Source: Streptomyces subrutilus (GTDB lineage Bacteria; Actinomycetota; Actinomycetes; Streptomycetales; Streptomycetaceae). From it: a DNA stretch of 64,000 nucleotides. Within the stretch, counting starts at the first letter, position 1. Each line of letters begins with the position of its first letter. The stretch spans positions 4,754,001-4,818,000 of the forward strand of contig NZ_CP023701.1 of NCBI RefSeq assembly GCF_008704535.1. The letters run 5' to 3'. Position numbers and translations under genes: made by a program. Below the pieces are notes generated by a model, which was given only the letters and a program-made list of their open reading frames with translations, searched no databases and was not told the origin of the DNA. Positions 51,998-61,029 of the stretch are shown here, piece after piece.

Positions 51998-53142
51998 CCG
52001 ACCGGCTCCAGTGCCTCGGCGCGCAGCAGGGCCGCCCGGTACAGGGCCGCCGCCGTGGGGTCCTCGGCGGCGCCCGGCCCGGCGGCCGCCGCGAGGGCCC
52101 CCTCCACCGTGGTCAGCGCACCGAGCTCGCCCCGCACGGACCGCCCCAGGGCGGTCACCTCGTCGGCGGCGCGCGCCTTCTCCCGGCAGTGGAAGGCCAG
52201 TTCGCAGGCGGCCAGGCACTCGGGGGCGTAGGCGGCCTCGACCGCGGCCACCGCCGCGGCCCGCTCCTCGGCGGTCCGCTCGGGGCCGAAACCGAGCCCC
52301 GCGGGCAGCGCCGCGGCCAGCTCCTCGACGCGGGTCAGCCGCTCCAGCTGCCGGCGGGTCACGGCCCGCTCGCGGCGGACGTCCACCGGGGAGGCGGTGG
52401 GCAGGTTGGAGAAGTCCTTGGGGCAGACCAGCAGCACGGTGTGCCCGGCCCGCGCGCCCGGCAGCTTCCCTGCGGTCCTCTCCAGGGCGAGCACGTACAC
52501 GGCTGCCTGGCGGGCGGCGGCGCCCACCTTCGCGGCGTCCGCCGCCCCGTCGATCATCGGGAACGACTTGATCTCCACGACGGTCCAGCGCCCGTCGGGA
52601 TGGACCACCACGGCGTCCGGCTCCAGGTAGGCGGGGGTGCCCGCCACCTCCAGGGCCAGCATCGGATGGTCGAGCAGGGTCCACGCCCCGGCGGCCGTGG
52701 CTTCGCGCAGGGCCAGCGCGGTACGGGCCGCGCGGCCCTCGGGCCCGGCGGCGCTCAGGTCCGGGACGCGGGCGTCCGGCCCGGGTGCCTCGCCGCCCGG
52801 GTCCAGGTGCGCGTGGACCAGCCGCAGCAGCTCGGCCCCGCCGTCGCTCTTGACCTTGGCCTCGAAGGAGTTCCCGCGGACGATCGCGAACTGCGACTGC
52901 CCGAACGGGGCGGGGGAGCCGAGCGCCTCCGCCAGGACGGTCTTGTCCACGCCGGCGCCGTCGAGCAGCGCGCGTCTGCCGCACCCCGGGTTGGCGGCCA
53001 GGGCCGCCAGCGCCCGGGCGTCGAGCGGACGGGGCGGCACGGCGGGGCCGCGCAGATCGGCGAGCCGCTGCCGCAGACCGGTCGGCTGCGAAGCCTGCTG
53101 CGCGCTGCTCTGCGGAGGGACGCTGGGCGGGTAGGAGCTCAC
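51994..53142 (-). CDS. PD-(D/E)XK nuclease with Cas4/AddB-like Fe-S cysteines
   Basis: A 382-aa protein. The nuclease core is AYLEPDAVVVHPDGRWTVVE-IKSF with Asp176, Glu190 and Lys192, the PD-(D/E)XK triad. Cys54 (NPGCGRRALL) near the N-terminus and Cys309, Cys313 and Cys319 (CLAACELAFHC) near the C-terminus bracket the nuclease domain, like the 4Fe-4S staple of Cas4, AddB and Dna2. GTG at 53142 is the favoured start, with an in-frame GTG about seven codons upstream possible. First gene of an operon with an unknown protein and a helicase. It likely degrades or trims DNA ends. Confidence 0.8.
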   Translation of the reverse strand: MSSYPPSVPPQSSAQQASQPTGLRQRLADLRGPAVPPRPLDARALAALAANPGCGRRALLDGAGVDKTVLAEALGSPAPFGQSQFAIVRGNSFEAKVKSDGGAELLRLVHAHLDPGGEAPGPDARVPDLSAAGPEGRAARTALALREATAAGAWTLLDHPMLALEVAGTPAYLEPDAVVVHPDGRWTVVEIKSFPMIDGAADAAKVGAAARQAAVYVLALERTAGKLPGARAGHTVLLVCPKDFSNLPTASPVDVRRERAVTRRQLERLTRVEELAAALPAGLGFGPERTAEERAAAVAAVEAAYAPECLAACELAFHCREKARAADEVTALGRSVRGELGALTTVEGALAAAAGPGAAEDPTAAALYRAALLRAEALEPVG

Positions 53143-53324
53143 CCGCGGAAGTGTCCCATCCGCCACTGACAATCGCGCACTTACCGCGGAATGCGGCCGG
53201 TGGGCGAGGGGCCCGTTCCGCTCGGGGACCGGGGTGGGCGGCCCGGTGTTCACGTGATGGATGATGGACGGACGACGGAACCATCGTAAAAACGTACGAA
53301 CTCTCACGTACCGGGAGAACTCAC

Positions 53325-53921
53325 ATGGCCCCCCGCATCCTGCTGGCCCGCCACGGCCAGACGGCGTGGTCCCAGCTCGGCAAGCACACCGGACGCACGG
53401 ACGTGCCCCTGCTGGAGGAGGGGAAGCGGGGCGCGAAGCTCCTCGGCGAGCGGCTCTCCCGCGACCCGTGGGCGAGCCTGCGCGGCCTGGAGGTGCGCAC
53501 CAGCCCCCTCGTGCGCGCGAGCGAGAGCTGCGACCTGGCCGGCTTCGGGGCGCAGGCCGATCCCTGGGACTCCCTGATGGAGTGGGACTACGGCGACTAC
53601 GAGGGCATGACCCCGGCCGAGATCCAGGCGGTCCGCCCCGGCTGGCTCATCTGGCGCGACGGGGTGCCGGGCGGCGAGTCCGTCGCCGACGTCGCCGCCC
53701 GCGCCGACGAGGTGGTGGCCTGGGCGCGCTCGGCCGAGCGGGACGTCCTGGTCTTCGCCCACGGCCACATCCTGCGCACCCTGGCCGCCCGCTGGCTCGG
53801 CTTCGACGCCTCCTTCGGCGCCCGCATCCGGCTGGAGCCGACCTCCCTCTCGGTCCTCGGCTGGGCCTACGGGGCCCCCGCGCTGGAGCGCTGGAACGAC
53901 ACCGGGCACCTCGACGGGTAG
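53325..53921 (+). CDS. Histidine phosphatase family protein
   Basis: The 198-aa protein has the phosphoglycerate-mutase-like motif ILLARHGQTAWSQ (catalytic His in RHG), VRTSPLVRASESCDLAG, EWDYGDYEGMTPAEI and the second catalytic His in LVFAHGHILRTLAARWLG. It probably hydrolyses a small phosphate ester. The ATG follows GGGAGAACTCAC. It is divergent from the nuclease-helicase operon and convergent with the TPR regulator. Start and length match family norms. Confidence 0.93.
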   Translation: MAPRILLARHGQTAWSQLGKHTGRTDVPLLEEGKRGAKLLGERLSRDPWASLRGLEVRTSPLVRASESCDLAGFGAQADPWDSLMEWDYGDYEGMTPAEIQAVRPGWLIWRDGVPGGESVADVAARADEVVAWARSAERDVLVFAHGHILRTLAARWLGFDASFGARIRLEPTSLSVLGWAYGAPALERWNDTGHLDG

Positions 53922-53932
53922 AGCCCGACGGC

Positions 53933-55249
53933 CTAGGCCGCCGCGTGCCGGGTGAGGAAGGCGCCCACGCGCGGCGATCGCCGGTAGGGGACCAGGGTGC
54001 GGGCCGTCTCCGAGAGCAGGGACCGCACCCGGGCGGAGCGGACCTCGGCCAGCAGGTCCAGCACCCGGCCGCCCGCCCAGGCGGCCTCGTCCGGGGCCCC
54101 GGCGCGGGCCAGGTCCCCGGCCAGCTCGGCGGCGTAGAGGGCCACGTTCCGGGCGAAGTGCGGGTCCTGGAGGTCGGCGGCCCGGCGGGCGTGCCGGGCC
54201 GCGCGGTCGTACTCCCCGAGCGTCGCCCGGCACCGGGACTCCAGGGACTCCAGCTCGGCCTCGCCGAAGAAGGACATCCACTCCGGGTCCGCGTCCCCCT
54301 CGCCCCGGGAGAACTCGGTGTGCGCGCGGGCCAGCGCCTCCTCGCAGGCCCGGCGGTCGGCCAGGCCCGCCCAGCCGTTCGCCTCGCGCAGCGCGAGCAG
54401 CGACAGCAGCCGGGGCGAGCCGAGCCGCCCGGCGGCCCGGCGGCCCGCCTGCGCGGCCCGTACCGCCTCGCGGGAGCGGCCGCAGTCCCGGGCGAGGAAG
54501 GCCATGTTGCTGAACGCGTGCGCCTCCAGCCCGGCGTCACCCGAGACCCGGGCCGTGGCCAGCGCCTCCGCGTAGTGCGAGCGGGCGTCGTCGAAGCGGC
54601 CGGAGTCGTGGGCCAGCCAGCCGACGGACACGGCCAGTTCGCCGGCGCCCGCGTGCAGCCGGTCCTCGGTGGACTGCCGGGCGGCCCCGGCGTCGAGCAG
54701 CGCGTACGCGGCGCGCAGGGGCTCCGCGGCCCGGCGGTACAGGGCGTCCGCACCGTGCCGGTCGTCGAGCAGCCGGATCTGGCGCACGGCGTCCTCGACG
54801 GCCGCGGCCTCGCTCTCGCCGGCGCGGGACGGGACGCGGCGGGTGTCGCCGAGCAGGGTGAGGCCGAGCGTCGCGGCCGCCACGGTCGCGGAGCCGCCCG
54901 CCATGAACGCGCGACGCAGCACGTCGCTCTCCTTGGTGCCGTGACGGTGGGGAAGGGGTGCGGGGACGGGGCCGCGCCGGCCGGCGCGGCCGCGGACGGC
55001 CTCGCGCGGCGGGAAGCCGAGGTCGGCCAGCGTACGCCCGGGGAACATGTGCAGGAAGACCCGTTCGTACGCGTAGTTGGGGCAGCGGATCTCTCCCGCC
55101 TCGACCCGTCCGATGTAACGGGCGTCGCAGGAAACCGTTTCGCCGATCTCCTTCGCCGCCCGGCGCACCAGGGCCGCGAACTCGGCCGGGGAGCGCTGCC
55201 CGCGCAGCCTCCGGAACGTGGAGTTGGGTGACTGGGGGGACGCCGCCAT
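53933..55249 (-). CDS. TPR-containing regulator-like protein with N-terminal HTH-like region
   Basis: A 438-aa protein with an N-terminal ~70-residue region (SPAEFAALVRRAAKEIGETV, RYIGRVEAGEIRCPNYAYER) similar to helix-turn-helix segments of Streptomyces regulators. A hydrophobic helix (MAGGSATVAAATLGLTLLGD) and about six TPR-like repeats follow, for example AVSVGWLAHDSGRFDDARSH and FSNMAFLARDCGRSREAVRA. Such proteins are common and largely uncharacterised in Streptomyces; NsdA-like developmental regulators are distant analogues. ATG start is supported by the conserved region. Monocistronic. Confidence 0.8.
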   Translation of the reverse strand: MAASPQSPNSTFRRLRGQRSPAEFAALVRRAAKEIGETVSCDARYIGRVEAGEIRCPNYAYERVFLHMFPGRTLADLGFPPREAVRGRAGRRGPVPAPLPHRHGTKESDVLRRAFMAGGSATVAAATLGLTLLGDTRRVPSRAGESEAAAVEDAVRQIRLLDDRHGADALYRRAAEPLRAAYALLDAGAARQSTEDRLHAGAGELAVSVGWLAHDSGRFDDARSHYAEALATARVSGDAGLEAHAFSNMAFLARDCGRSREAVRAAQAGRRAAGRLGSPRLLSLLALREANGWAGLADRRACEEALARAHTEFSRGEGDADPEWMSFFGEAELESLESRCRATLGEYDRAARHARRAADLQDPHFARNVALYAAELAGDLARAGAPDEAAWAGGRVLDLLAEVRSARVRSLLSETARTLVPYRRSPRVGAFLTRHAAA

Positions 55250-55541
55250 GGACGTGGCCTCTCTGGCGAGGAACGCAGCACCGGGGCCGTGAGGGGTGGA
55301 GCGGGCGGCCCGGCGCGCACGAACGTACCGCCAGTGACAGGGCGTTCACGCGATGTTTGGCTACAAAACGGATATCTCACCCGCGATCCGCCATGAACTG
55401 CCATCCTTTGCGGGCTCTTGCCACCGCACCCGTTGACGTTCCCGTGCGTTGAACCCACGCGGAGCGGGATGCGGGCTTCACCACGGCGCCCCTCCGTGCC
55501 CGTACGCGGATCGAGGAGGGGTTCCCTTGGTGGAGGCCGGC

Positions 55542-55952
55542 ATGGAGAGCACTGGAACGAACACCGCGCCGCCCCCGCCCGGCGCGACCCCGCCCGGCGC
55601 ACCGGACCTGGTCACCGTGCCCACCCGGCAGGGGCTGGAGGCGGTGGACATCATCCGGCGCGCCGCCAGCCTGGCCGGCGGGGTCGGACCGGTGCTGCAC
55701 GACGGGTCCTGCGACACCCTCGGGTTCCTCGTCCCGCCCGGCACCGCCGACGCGTGGGACGTGCCCGGCAGCGCCTGTACGCAGACCAACGGGCGCGGGA
55801 TGCGCTTCGGGGACGTGCTCTCGCCCCCGGCGGGCGGCACCGGATGGCTGCTCCCGCCGGAGGCCGTCGAGCCGGTGACCGACCCCGCGGTGCTGCGCGC
55901 GGCGCTCGGCGAGGCGGCCCGGTTGATCGAGGCCGCCGACAACTGCCGCTGA
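55542..55952 (+). CDS. Hypothetical 136-aa protein (Streptomyces-type)
   Basis: A 136-aa protein with a Pro-rich start, then an alpha/beta domain: VTVPTRQGLEAVDIIRRA, VGPVLHDGSCDTLGFLVPPG, GSACTQTNGRGMRFGDVL, and a C-terminal helix AVLRAALGEAARLIEAADNC. The ATG has GGAGG five bases upstream; an in-frame GTG at 55530 is less well placed. No membrane segments. Similar small proteins of unknown function occur in many Streptomyces and may modulate the neighbouring regulator. Function unknown. Confidence 0.7.
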   Translation: MESTGTNTAPPPPGATPPGAPDLVTVPTRQGLEAVDIIRRAASLAGGVGPVLHDGSCDTLGFLVPPGTADAWDVPGSACTQTNGRGMRFGDVLSPPAGGTGWLLPPEAVEPVTDPAVLRAALGEAARLIEAADNCR

Positions 55953-55986
55953 CGCCGCAGGGCCCCCGACCGGCGACAATGGGGGA

Positions 55987-56871
55987 GTGGCAGGCAAGGA
56001 CAGGGACCGGGGCAAGGACAGGCGGCGCGGCCGGGACGGCGCCGGGGCGGTCGTCGGGCAGGTGGACGGCGGCCTGGCGGAGCTGGAGCCGGACCGCGAA
56101 CGCGCCGACGCCTGGACCCTGTTGATCGACGGGGCCCCGCAGTCGCACGTGGACCTGGCCGACCCGCGGCACCTGGGCTTCGCCTACCAGCGCCGGATCG
56201 GCCACCTGATCGACCTCGCGGCCCCCGCCCGGCAGCCGCTGAACGTGGTGCACCTCGGCGGCGGCGCCTTCACCCTGGCCCGCTACACCGCGGCCACCCG
56301 CCCCCGCTCCGGCCAGCAGGTCGTGGAGATCGACGCGGCGCTGGTGGCCTTCGTACGGCAGCACCTGCCGCTGGACCCGCAGGCGCGCGTCCGGGTCCGG
56401 GCGGTGGACGCGCGGGCGGGCCTGGCCAAGGTGGCGGACGGCTGGGCGGACCTGGTGATCGCGGACGTGTTCCACGGCGCGCGCACCCCGGCGCACCTGA
56501 CCAGCGCCGAGTTCCTGGACGACGTACGGCGGACGCTGGCGCCCGGCGGCTGGTACGCGGCCAACCTCGCCGACGGGCCGCCGCTGGCCCACCTGCGGGG
56601 CCAGATCGCGACGGCCGCGTCCCGCTTCGGCCACCTGGCGCTGGCCGCGGACCCGGTGGTGTGGCGGGGCAAGCGGTTCGGCAACGCGGTCCTGGTGGCG
56701 GCGGACCGGGAGCTGCCCGTCGCGGAGTTCACCCGCCGCGTGGCGAGCGACCCGCACCCGGGCCGGGTCGAGCACGGCCGGGCCCTGGCCGACTTCGCCG
56801 GCGGAGCCCTTCCGGTCGCCGACGTGTCGGCGGTAGCCTCTCCGCAACCGCCCCCCTCGGTCTTCCGGTAG
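55987..56871 (+). CDS. Spermidine synthase-like protein
   Basis: The 294-aa protein has the aminopropyltransferase fold: SHVDLADPRHLGFAYQRRIG, NVVHLGGGAFTLARYTAATR (SAM-type glycine loop), VVEIDAALVAFVRQHLPLD, VDARAGLAKVADGWADLVIA and DVFHGARTPAHLTSAEFLDD. The catalytic Asp region differs from true spermidine synthases, so the substrate may differ. A charged Lys/Arg/Asp N-terminus of about 20 residues precedes the fold. It lies 34 bases after the hypothetical gene on the same strand. Confidence 0.85.
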   Translation: MAGKDRDRGKDRRRGRDGAGAVVGQVDGGLAELEPDRERADAWTLLIDGAPQSHVDLADPRHLGFAYQRRIGHLIDLAAPARQPLNVVHLGGGAFTLARYTAATRPRSGQQVVEIDAALVAFVRQHLPLDPQARVRVRAVDARAGLAKVADGWADLVIADVFHGARTPAHLTSAEFLDDVRRTLAPGGWYAANLADGPPLAHLRGQIATAASRFGHLALAADPVVWRGKRFGNAVLVAADRELPVAEFTRRVASDPHPGRVEHGRALADFAGGALPVADVSAVASPQPPPSVFR

Positions 56872-57033
56872 CGCGGCCCGCCCTCCGGGCGTCGCGCTGC
56901 GTGAGCGCACGGACGCACGCCGAAGCGGACCCGGGAGAATCTTGAACAACCCTTGGCACAGGCCTGATCTTGCGTAGCCTTGGACCATCTCGGGGGGGAT
57001 GCCCTCTATTGACCTGTCAGGAGACGGCCGACG

Positions 57034-57666
57034 ATGTCCCAGAAGCCCGCTGACTCCGGCGCCCCGGCGCCGGCGCCCAGCACCGCCGGATCCGACTACA
57101 CGCGACGGCTCGCCCGCCTCGAACAGTCCGGGATCAAGCGCCTGCTGCCCACCCAGGCGCCCTACCGGTGGAACCTGCAGCGGCTCCGGCTGGGACGGGT
57201 CCTGGACGTCGGCTGCGGCCTCGGGCGCAACCTCCTGAACTGCGGACCCGACAGCGTCGGCGTGGACCACAACCCGCACTCCGTGCAGACCTGCCGCGAG
57301 CGCGGCCTGAACGCCTACACCCCGGACGGGCTGGCGGCCGCGCCCGACTGCGGTCCGGGCTCCTTCGACAGCCTGCTCGTCGCGCACGTCCTCGAACACG
57401 TCGAGGAGGACACCGCGGCGGCGCTGCTGGAGCAGTACCTCCCGCTCGTACGGCCCGGCGGCAAGGTCGTCATGATCACCCCGCAGGAGGTGGGCTACCG
57501 CTCCGACGCCACCCACATCCGCTGGGTCGGTTTCGAGGAGCTGCGCCACCAGGCTGAGCGGGCCGGGATCTCGGTGCGCCGCACCTACTCCTTCCCGTTC
57601 TCGCGGCCGATGGGGAAGGTCTTCCCGTACAACGAGTTCGTGCTCGTGGGGAACGTGCCGGCCTAG
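57034..57666 (+). CDS. Class I SAM-dependent methyltransferase
   Basis: The 210-aa protein has motif I RVLDVGCGLGRNLLNCGPDS, an acidic motif in VGVDHNPHSVQTCRERGLNA, post-motif SFDSLLVAHVLEHVEEDTAA and LVRPGGKVVMITPQEVGY. The final segment SDATHIRWVGFEELRHQAER fits small-molecule or sugar methyltransferases. ATG at 57034 follows GGAG. Monocistronic; substrate unknown. A long minus-strand frame over it is a GC-bias shadow. Confidence 0.88.
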   Translation: MSQKPADSGAPAPAPSTAGSDYTRRLARLEQSGIKRLLPTQAPYRWNLQRLRLGRVLDVGCGLGRNLLNCGPDSVGVDHNPHSVQTCRERGLNAYTPDGLAAAPDCGPGSFDSLLVAHVLEHVEEDTAAALLEQYLPLVRPGGKVVMITPQEVGYRSDATHIRWVGFEELRHQAERAGISVRRTYSFPFSRPMGKVFPYNEFVLVGNVPA

Positions 57667-57696
57667 GCCGTCCCCGGATCGCGCCCGGCCCCGGCG

Positions 57697-58233
57697 CTAC
57701 GGATCGACCAGCTCCACCAGCGGCGGATGGTCGTGCCAGGTGCAGAAGACCGACACCTCGCGGCCGTCGCGGCTGAAGGTGACCCGGATCCACACGTCCT
57801 GCTTCCACACCTGCATCCGCCAGCCGGGCGCGGGCGTCGCCGACACCAGCTCGGCCGAGGAGGACCCGAGGTCGAAGACGACCCGGCCGCCCGAGACCGG
57901 ATAGGCCCGCACCGTGCCCGCCCCAGCGTCCTGCGCCTGCCGGGCGGGCGGGCCGCCGGTCGGCTTCGCGGACGGCCGGCCGCCGGTGGGCCCGGCGGAG
58001 CCCGGCGCCGACGGCTTCGGGGACGGCGCGGGGGACGGCGGCGCCGGGGAGGACGGCGAGGGCGGCAGGGCCTCGTGGGTCGACGAGGACAGCGGACGGG
58101 TGGTCAGCGGCACGGCGAGCGGCGGATCGTAGGCCGTGCCCGACATGACGGTGTGCACGCCCCACCACGACAGGGTCACCGCGGCCCCGGTCGACAGCGT
58201 CCACGCCATGGCATGTACAAGTCCTCTTCGCAT
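57697..58233 (-). CDS. Secreted protein divergent from two-component system
   Basis: The 178-aa protein has an N-terminal hydrophobic segment (GLVHAMAWTLSTGAAVTLSW), probably a signal peptide or anchor. A Pro/Ser-rich linker of about 60 residues and a compact extracellular domain (GGRVVFDLGSSSAELVSATP, WRMQVWKQDVWIRVTFSRDG) follow. It is divergent from a response regulator/sensor kinase pair with an 80-bp spacer. This arrangement suggests that it is a target or ligand-binding accessory of that system. No family is recognised. Confidence 0.75.
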   Translation of the reverse strand: MRRGLVHAMAWTLSTGAAVTLSWWGVHTVMSGTAYDPPLAVPLTTRPLSSSTHEALPPSPSSPAPPSPAPSPKPSAPGSAGPTGGRPSAKPTGGPPARQAQDAGAGTVRAYPVSGGRVVFDLGSSSAELVSATPAPGWRMQVWKQDVWIRVTFSRDGREVSVFCTWHDHPPLVELVDP

Positions 58234-58312
58234 CGCTGGACATACTGCACCACCCGCCACAAGAGTGGTCCGCCACCTCCCGGGGTCCCTCGAATGGGCT
58301 ACGGTGCGGGCC

Positions 58313-58999
58313 ATGGCAAGTGTGCTCGTGGTCGAGGACGACCAGTTCGTACGTTCCGCCCTCATCCGGCACCTGACCGAGGCCTCGCACACCGTGCGCA
58401 GTGTCGGCACGGCCCTGGAGGCCCTGCGCGAGGTCGCCCACCACCGCTTCGACGTGGTCATCCTCGACCTCGGACTGCCCGACCTGGACGGGTCGGAGGC
58501 GCTCAAGATGCTCCGCGGCATCACCGATGTCCCGGTGATCATCGCGACCGCGCGCGACGACGAGGCGGAGATCGTCCGGCTGCTCAACGACGGCGCCGAC
58601 GACTACCTGACCAAGCCCTTCTCGGTGGAGCACCTCTCCGCCCGGATGGCCGCCGTCCTGCGCCGCTCCCAGGCCGCCGCCGCCGAACCGCCCTCGCGCG
58701 TCCTGCGCGTCGGAGGGCTCGCCATCGACCCGCTGCGCCGCCAGGCCGAACTGGACGGCGCCGTACTGGACCTGACCCGGCGGGAGTTCGACCTGCTGGC
58801 CTTCCTCGCCGGGCGGCCCGGGGTCGTCGTGGCCCGGCGCGAGCTGCTCGCCGAGGTCTGGCAGCAGTCGTACGGCGACGACCAGACCATCGACGTGCAC
58901 CTGTCCTGGCTGCGCCGCAAGCTCGGCGAGACCGCGGCGCGGCCGCGCTACCTGCACACGCTGCGGGGCGTGGGGGTCAAGCTGGAGCCGCCCCGGTGA
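58313..58999 (+). CDS. OmpR-family response regulator
   Basis: The 228-aa protein has a receiver domain with acidic pocket VEDD (residues 7-10), phosphoacceptor Asp52 in VVILDLGLPDLDG, and Lys in DYLTKPF. An OmpR/PhoB winged helix follows with LDLTRREFDLLAFLAGRPGV, WQQSYGDDQTIDVHLSWLRR and LHTLRGVGVKLEPP. The stop overlaps the sensor kinase start as GTGA. It may activate the divergent secreted-protein gene and its own operon. Confidence 0.94.
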   Translation: MASVLVVEDDQFVRSALIRHLTEASHTVRSVGTALEALREVAHHRFDVVILDLGLPDLDGSEALKMLRGITDVPVIIATARDDEAEIVRLLNDGADDYLTKPFSVEHLSARMAAVLRRSQAAAAEPPSRVLRVGGLAIDPLRRQAELDGAVLDLTRREFDLLAFLAGRPGVVVARRELLAEVWQQSYGDDQTIDVHLSWLRRKLGETAARPRYLHTLRGVGVKLEPPR

Positions 59000-60384
59000 G
59001 GTGGGCGCTGGTCAAGGTGTGCCTCGCGGTGACGACCATGGTGGCCGTGGCCTTCGCCGTACCGCTCGGGCTCGTGGTCCGGGAGATGGCCAGCGACCGG
59101 GCGTTCTCCAACGCCGAGCGGCAGGCCGCCTCGATCGGGCCGACCCTGTCCATCACCACCGATCCGCTGCAGCTGCGCAAGGCGGTGGAGACCACGCAGA
59201 CGGGCGCCGCCGGGCGGATGGCCGTCCACCTGCCGGGGACCGGCGACGGCCCGCCCGTGGACATCGGCGAAGGGCGGGCGGACGCGCGGGCCGTCGCCGA
59301 CACCCGGCGGATCGGACGGGCCGCCACGACCGGTGTGCCCGGCGGCGGTTCGGTGCTGCTCCAGCCTACGGCCCTCGGGTCCGGGGACATCGCGGTGGTG
59401 GAGATCTTCGTGCCCCGCAGCGAGGTCGGCAAGGGAGTCACCACCGCCTGGGCGGTCCTCGCGGGCGTCGCACTGGCCCTGGTCGTCGGCTCGGTGGGGG
59501 TGGCCGACCGGCTCGGCGCGCGGCTGGTCCGGCCGGCCGCCCGGCTGGCGGACGCGGCGCACCAGCTCGGCGAGGGGCGGCTCGGCGCGCGGGTGCCGGA
59601 GGACGGGCCGAAGGAACTCCGTTCGGCGGCCGTCGCGTTCAACGCGATGGCGGACCAGGTGGTCGGACTCCTCGCCAACGAGCGGGAACTGGCCGCCGAC
59701 CTCTCGCACCGGCTGCGGACGCCGCTGACCGTGCTGCGGCTCAACACGGCCTCCCTGGGCGACGGTCCGGCCGCCGAGCAGACGCGGGCGGCCGTGGAGC
59801 AGCTGGAGCGGGAGGTGGACACCATCATCCGTACCGCGCGCGAGCAGCGCCCGGCCACCGGCCCGGTCGCGGCGGGCGCTGGAGCCGGCTGCGACGCCTC
59901 CGAGGTGATCCGCGACCGGATGGCGTTCTGGTCGGCGCTGGCGGAGGACGAGGGGCGCGAGGTCCGGCTCGCGGGAGTGGACCGGACGGTGCGGATCCCC
60001 GTTGCGCGGCCCGAACTGGCCGCGGCGCTCGACGCGATGCTCGGCAACGTCTTCCGGCACACCCCCGAGGGCACGCCCTTCGCGGTGGACGTCCACGACG
60101 CCTCGGACGCGGTCATCGTGCTCGTCTCGGACGCCGGGCCGGGCATCGCCGATCCGGACGCCGCCCTGCGCCGCGGCAACGACGGCGGGCGCGACGGCTC
60201 GACCGGACTCGGCCTGGACATCGTGCGCCGGGTCGCGGAATCGACCGGCGGCGATGTCCGGCTGGGGCGGTCGGTGCTCGGGGGGACCGAGGTGCGGGTG
60301 TGGATCGGGCTGGACGGGCGCGACCGCGCCGGATCGGGCGGCGACCGGGGCCGACGCGGGCGGCGCAGGCGGCGCGGGGACTGA
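58996..60384 (+). CDS. Sensor histidine kinase
   Basis: The 462-aa kinase has a first membrane helix (KVCLAVTTMVAVAFAVPLGL), an extracytoplasmic sensor region of about 110 residues, a second helix (AWAVLAGVALALVVGSVGV), a HAMP-like linker, an H-box with His238 in LSHRLRTPLTVLRLN, an N-box NVFRHTPEGTPFAV and G-boxes DAGPGIADPDAALRRG and STGLGLDIVRRVAE. It ends in an Arg/Gly-rich tail. It phosphorylates the response regulator encoded upstream. The signal is unknown. Confidence 0.94.
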   Translation: MRWALVKVCLAVTTMVAVAFAVPLGLVVREMASDRAFSNAERQAASIGPTLSITTDPLQLRKAVETTQTGAAGRMAVHLPGTGDGPPVDIGEGRADARAVADTRRIGRAATTGVPGGGSVLLQPTALGSGDIAVVEIFVPRSEVGKGVTTAWAVLAGVALALVVGSVGVADRLGARLVRPAARLADAAHQLGEGRLGARVPEDGPKELRSAAVAFNAMADQVVGLLANERELAADLSHRLRTPLTVLRLNTASLGDGPAAEQTRAAVEQLEREVDTIIRTAREQRPATGPVAAGAGAGCDASEVIRDRMAFWSALAEDEGREVRLAGVDRTVRIPVARPELAAALDAMLGNVFRHTPEGTPFAVDVHDASDAVIVLVSDAGPGIADPDAALRRGNDGGRDGSTGLGLDIVRRVAESTGGDVRLGRSVLGGTEVRVWIGLDGRDRAGSGGDRGRRGRRRRRGD

Positions 60385-60511
60385 GCGGGGGCGGGGCGGG
60401 GACCGAGTGGGGGCGGGGCGGGGACCGAGTGGGGGCGGGCGGCGCGGGCGGACGGATGGCCGGTCGGGCGGGCGGGTCGGGCGGGTCGGGCGGGTCGGGC
60501 GGGTCGGCGGT
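60385..60511 (+). repeat. G-rich tandem repeats between convergent genes
   Basis: Three copies of a 22-bp unit like GTGGGGGCGGGGCGGGGACC are followed by about five copies of GGGCGGGTC. This G-rich strand could form G-quadruplexes. It fills the spacer between the sensor kinase and the convergent MarR gene. Confidence 0.75.
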
Positions 60512-60516
60512 CCAGG

Positions 60517-61029
60517 TCAGGCGGCCGGTCCGGCGGTGTCACCCGAGGTCAGGCGTTCGGTCTGGGCCCGGCCGACCTCGGAGGCGCGGCGCAGATAGTC
60601 GGCGATGACGGCGAGTTCGGCGTCGGAGTAGCCCTCCAGGACGGCTCCGAAGGCACGGCCGGGGGTGTCCCAGGCCGCGCCGATCCGTTCCCGGGCCTCG
60701 GGGGAGAGGGAGACCAGGGAGCGGCGGCGGTCATGCGGGTCGGCGTGCCGCCGGACGATGCCCGCCTTGGCCATCCGGTCGACGAGCCGGGTGGCGGAGC
60801 CGGAGGTCAGGCCGGTGAGGCGGGCGATCTCCCCGGTGCTGACGGGTTCGGACTCCAGGCTGAGCAGGCCCACGCACTGGAGGTCGGTGGGGTGCAGGCC
60901 GATGTGGTCGGCCAGGGCCTGGTTGAAGAGGGAGTAGTCGGCGTAGTGCCGCTGGCTCCCGGTGACGATGCGCGCGAGCAGCTCCGCGCGGCTCCAGGCC
61001 TCACCCGTACGGGGGGAATCGGTTGACAT
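60517..61029 (-). CDS. MarR-family transcriptional regulator
   Basis: The 170-aa protein has the MarR winged helix: LADHIGLHPTDLQCVGLLSL, EIARLTGLTSGSATRLVDRM, GIVRRHADPHDRRRSLVSLS (the wing with DxRR) and a C-terminal dimer helix AELAVIADYLRRASE. ATG start fits the family. It is divergent from an NmrA-like oxidoreductase gene with a 94-bp spacer and most likely represses it. The inducer is unknown. Confidence 0.92.
   Translation of the reverse strand: MSTDSPRTGEAWSRAELLARIVTGSQRHYADYSLFNQALADHIGLHPTDLQCVGLLSLESEPVSTGEIARLTGLTSGSATRLVDRMAKAGIVRRHADPHDRRRSLVSLSPEARERIGAAWDTPGRAFGAVLEGYSDAELAVIADYLRRASEVGRAQTERLTSGDTAGPAA

Noticed and set aside
60385..60511. CRISPR or att repeats between kinase and MarR genes
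   Set aside because: The units are contiguous simple G-rich repeats with no unique spacers.
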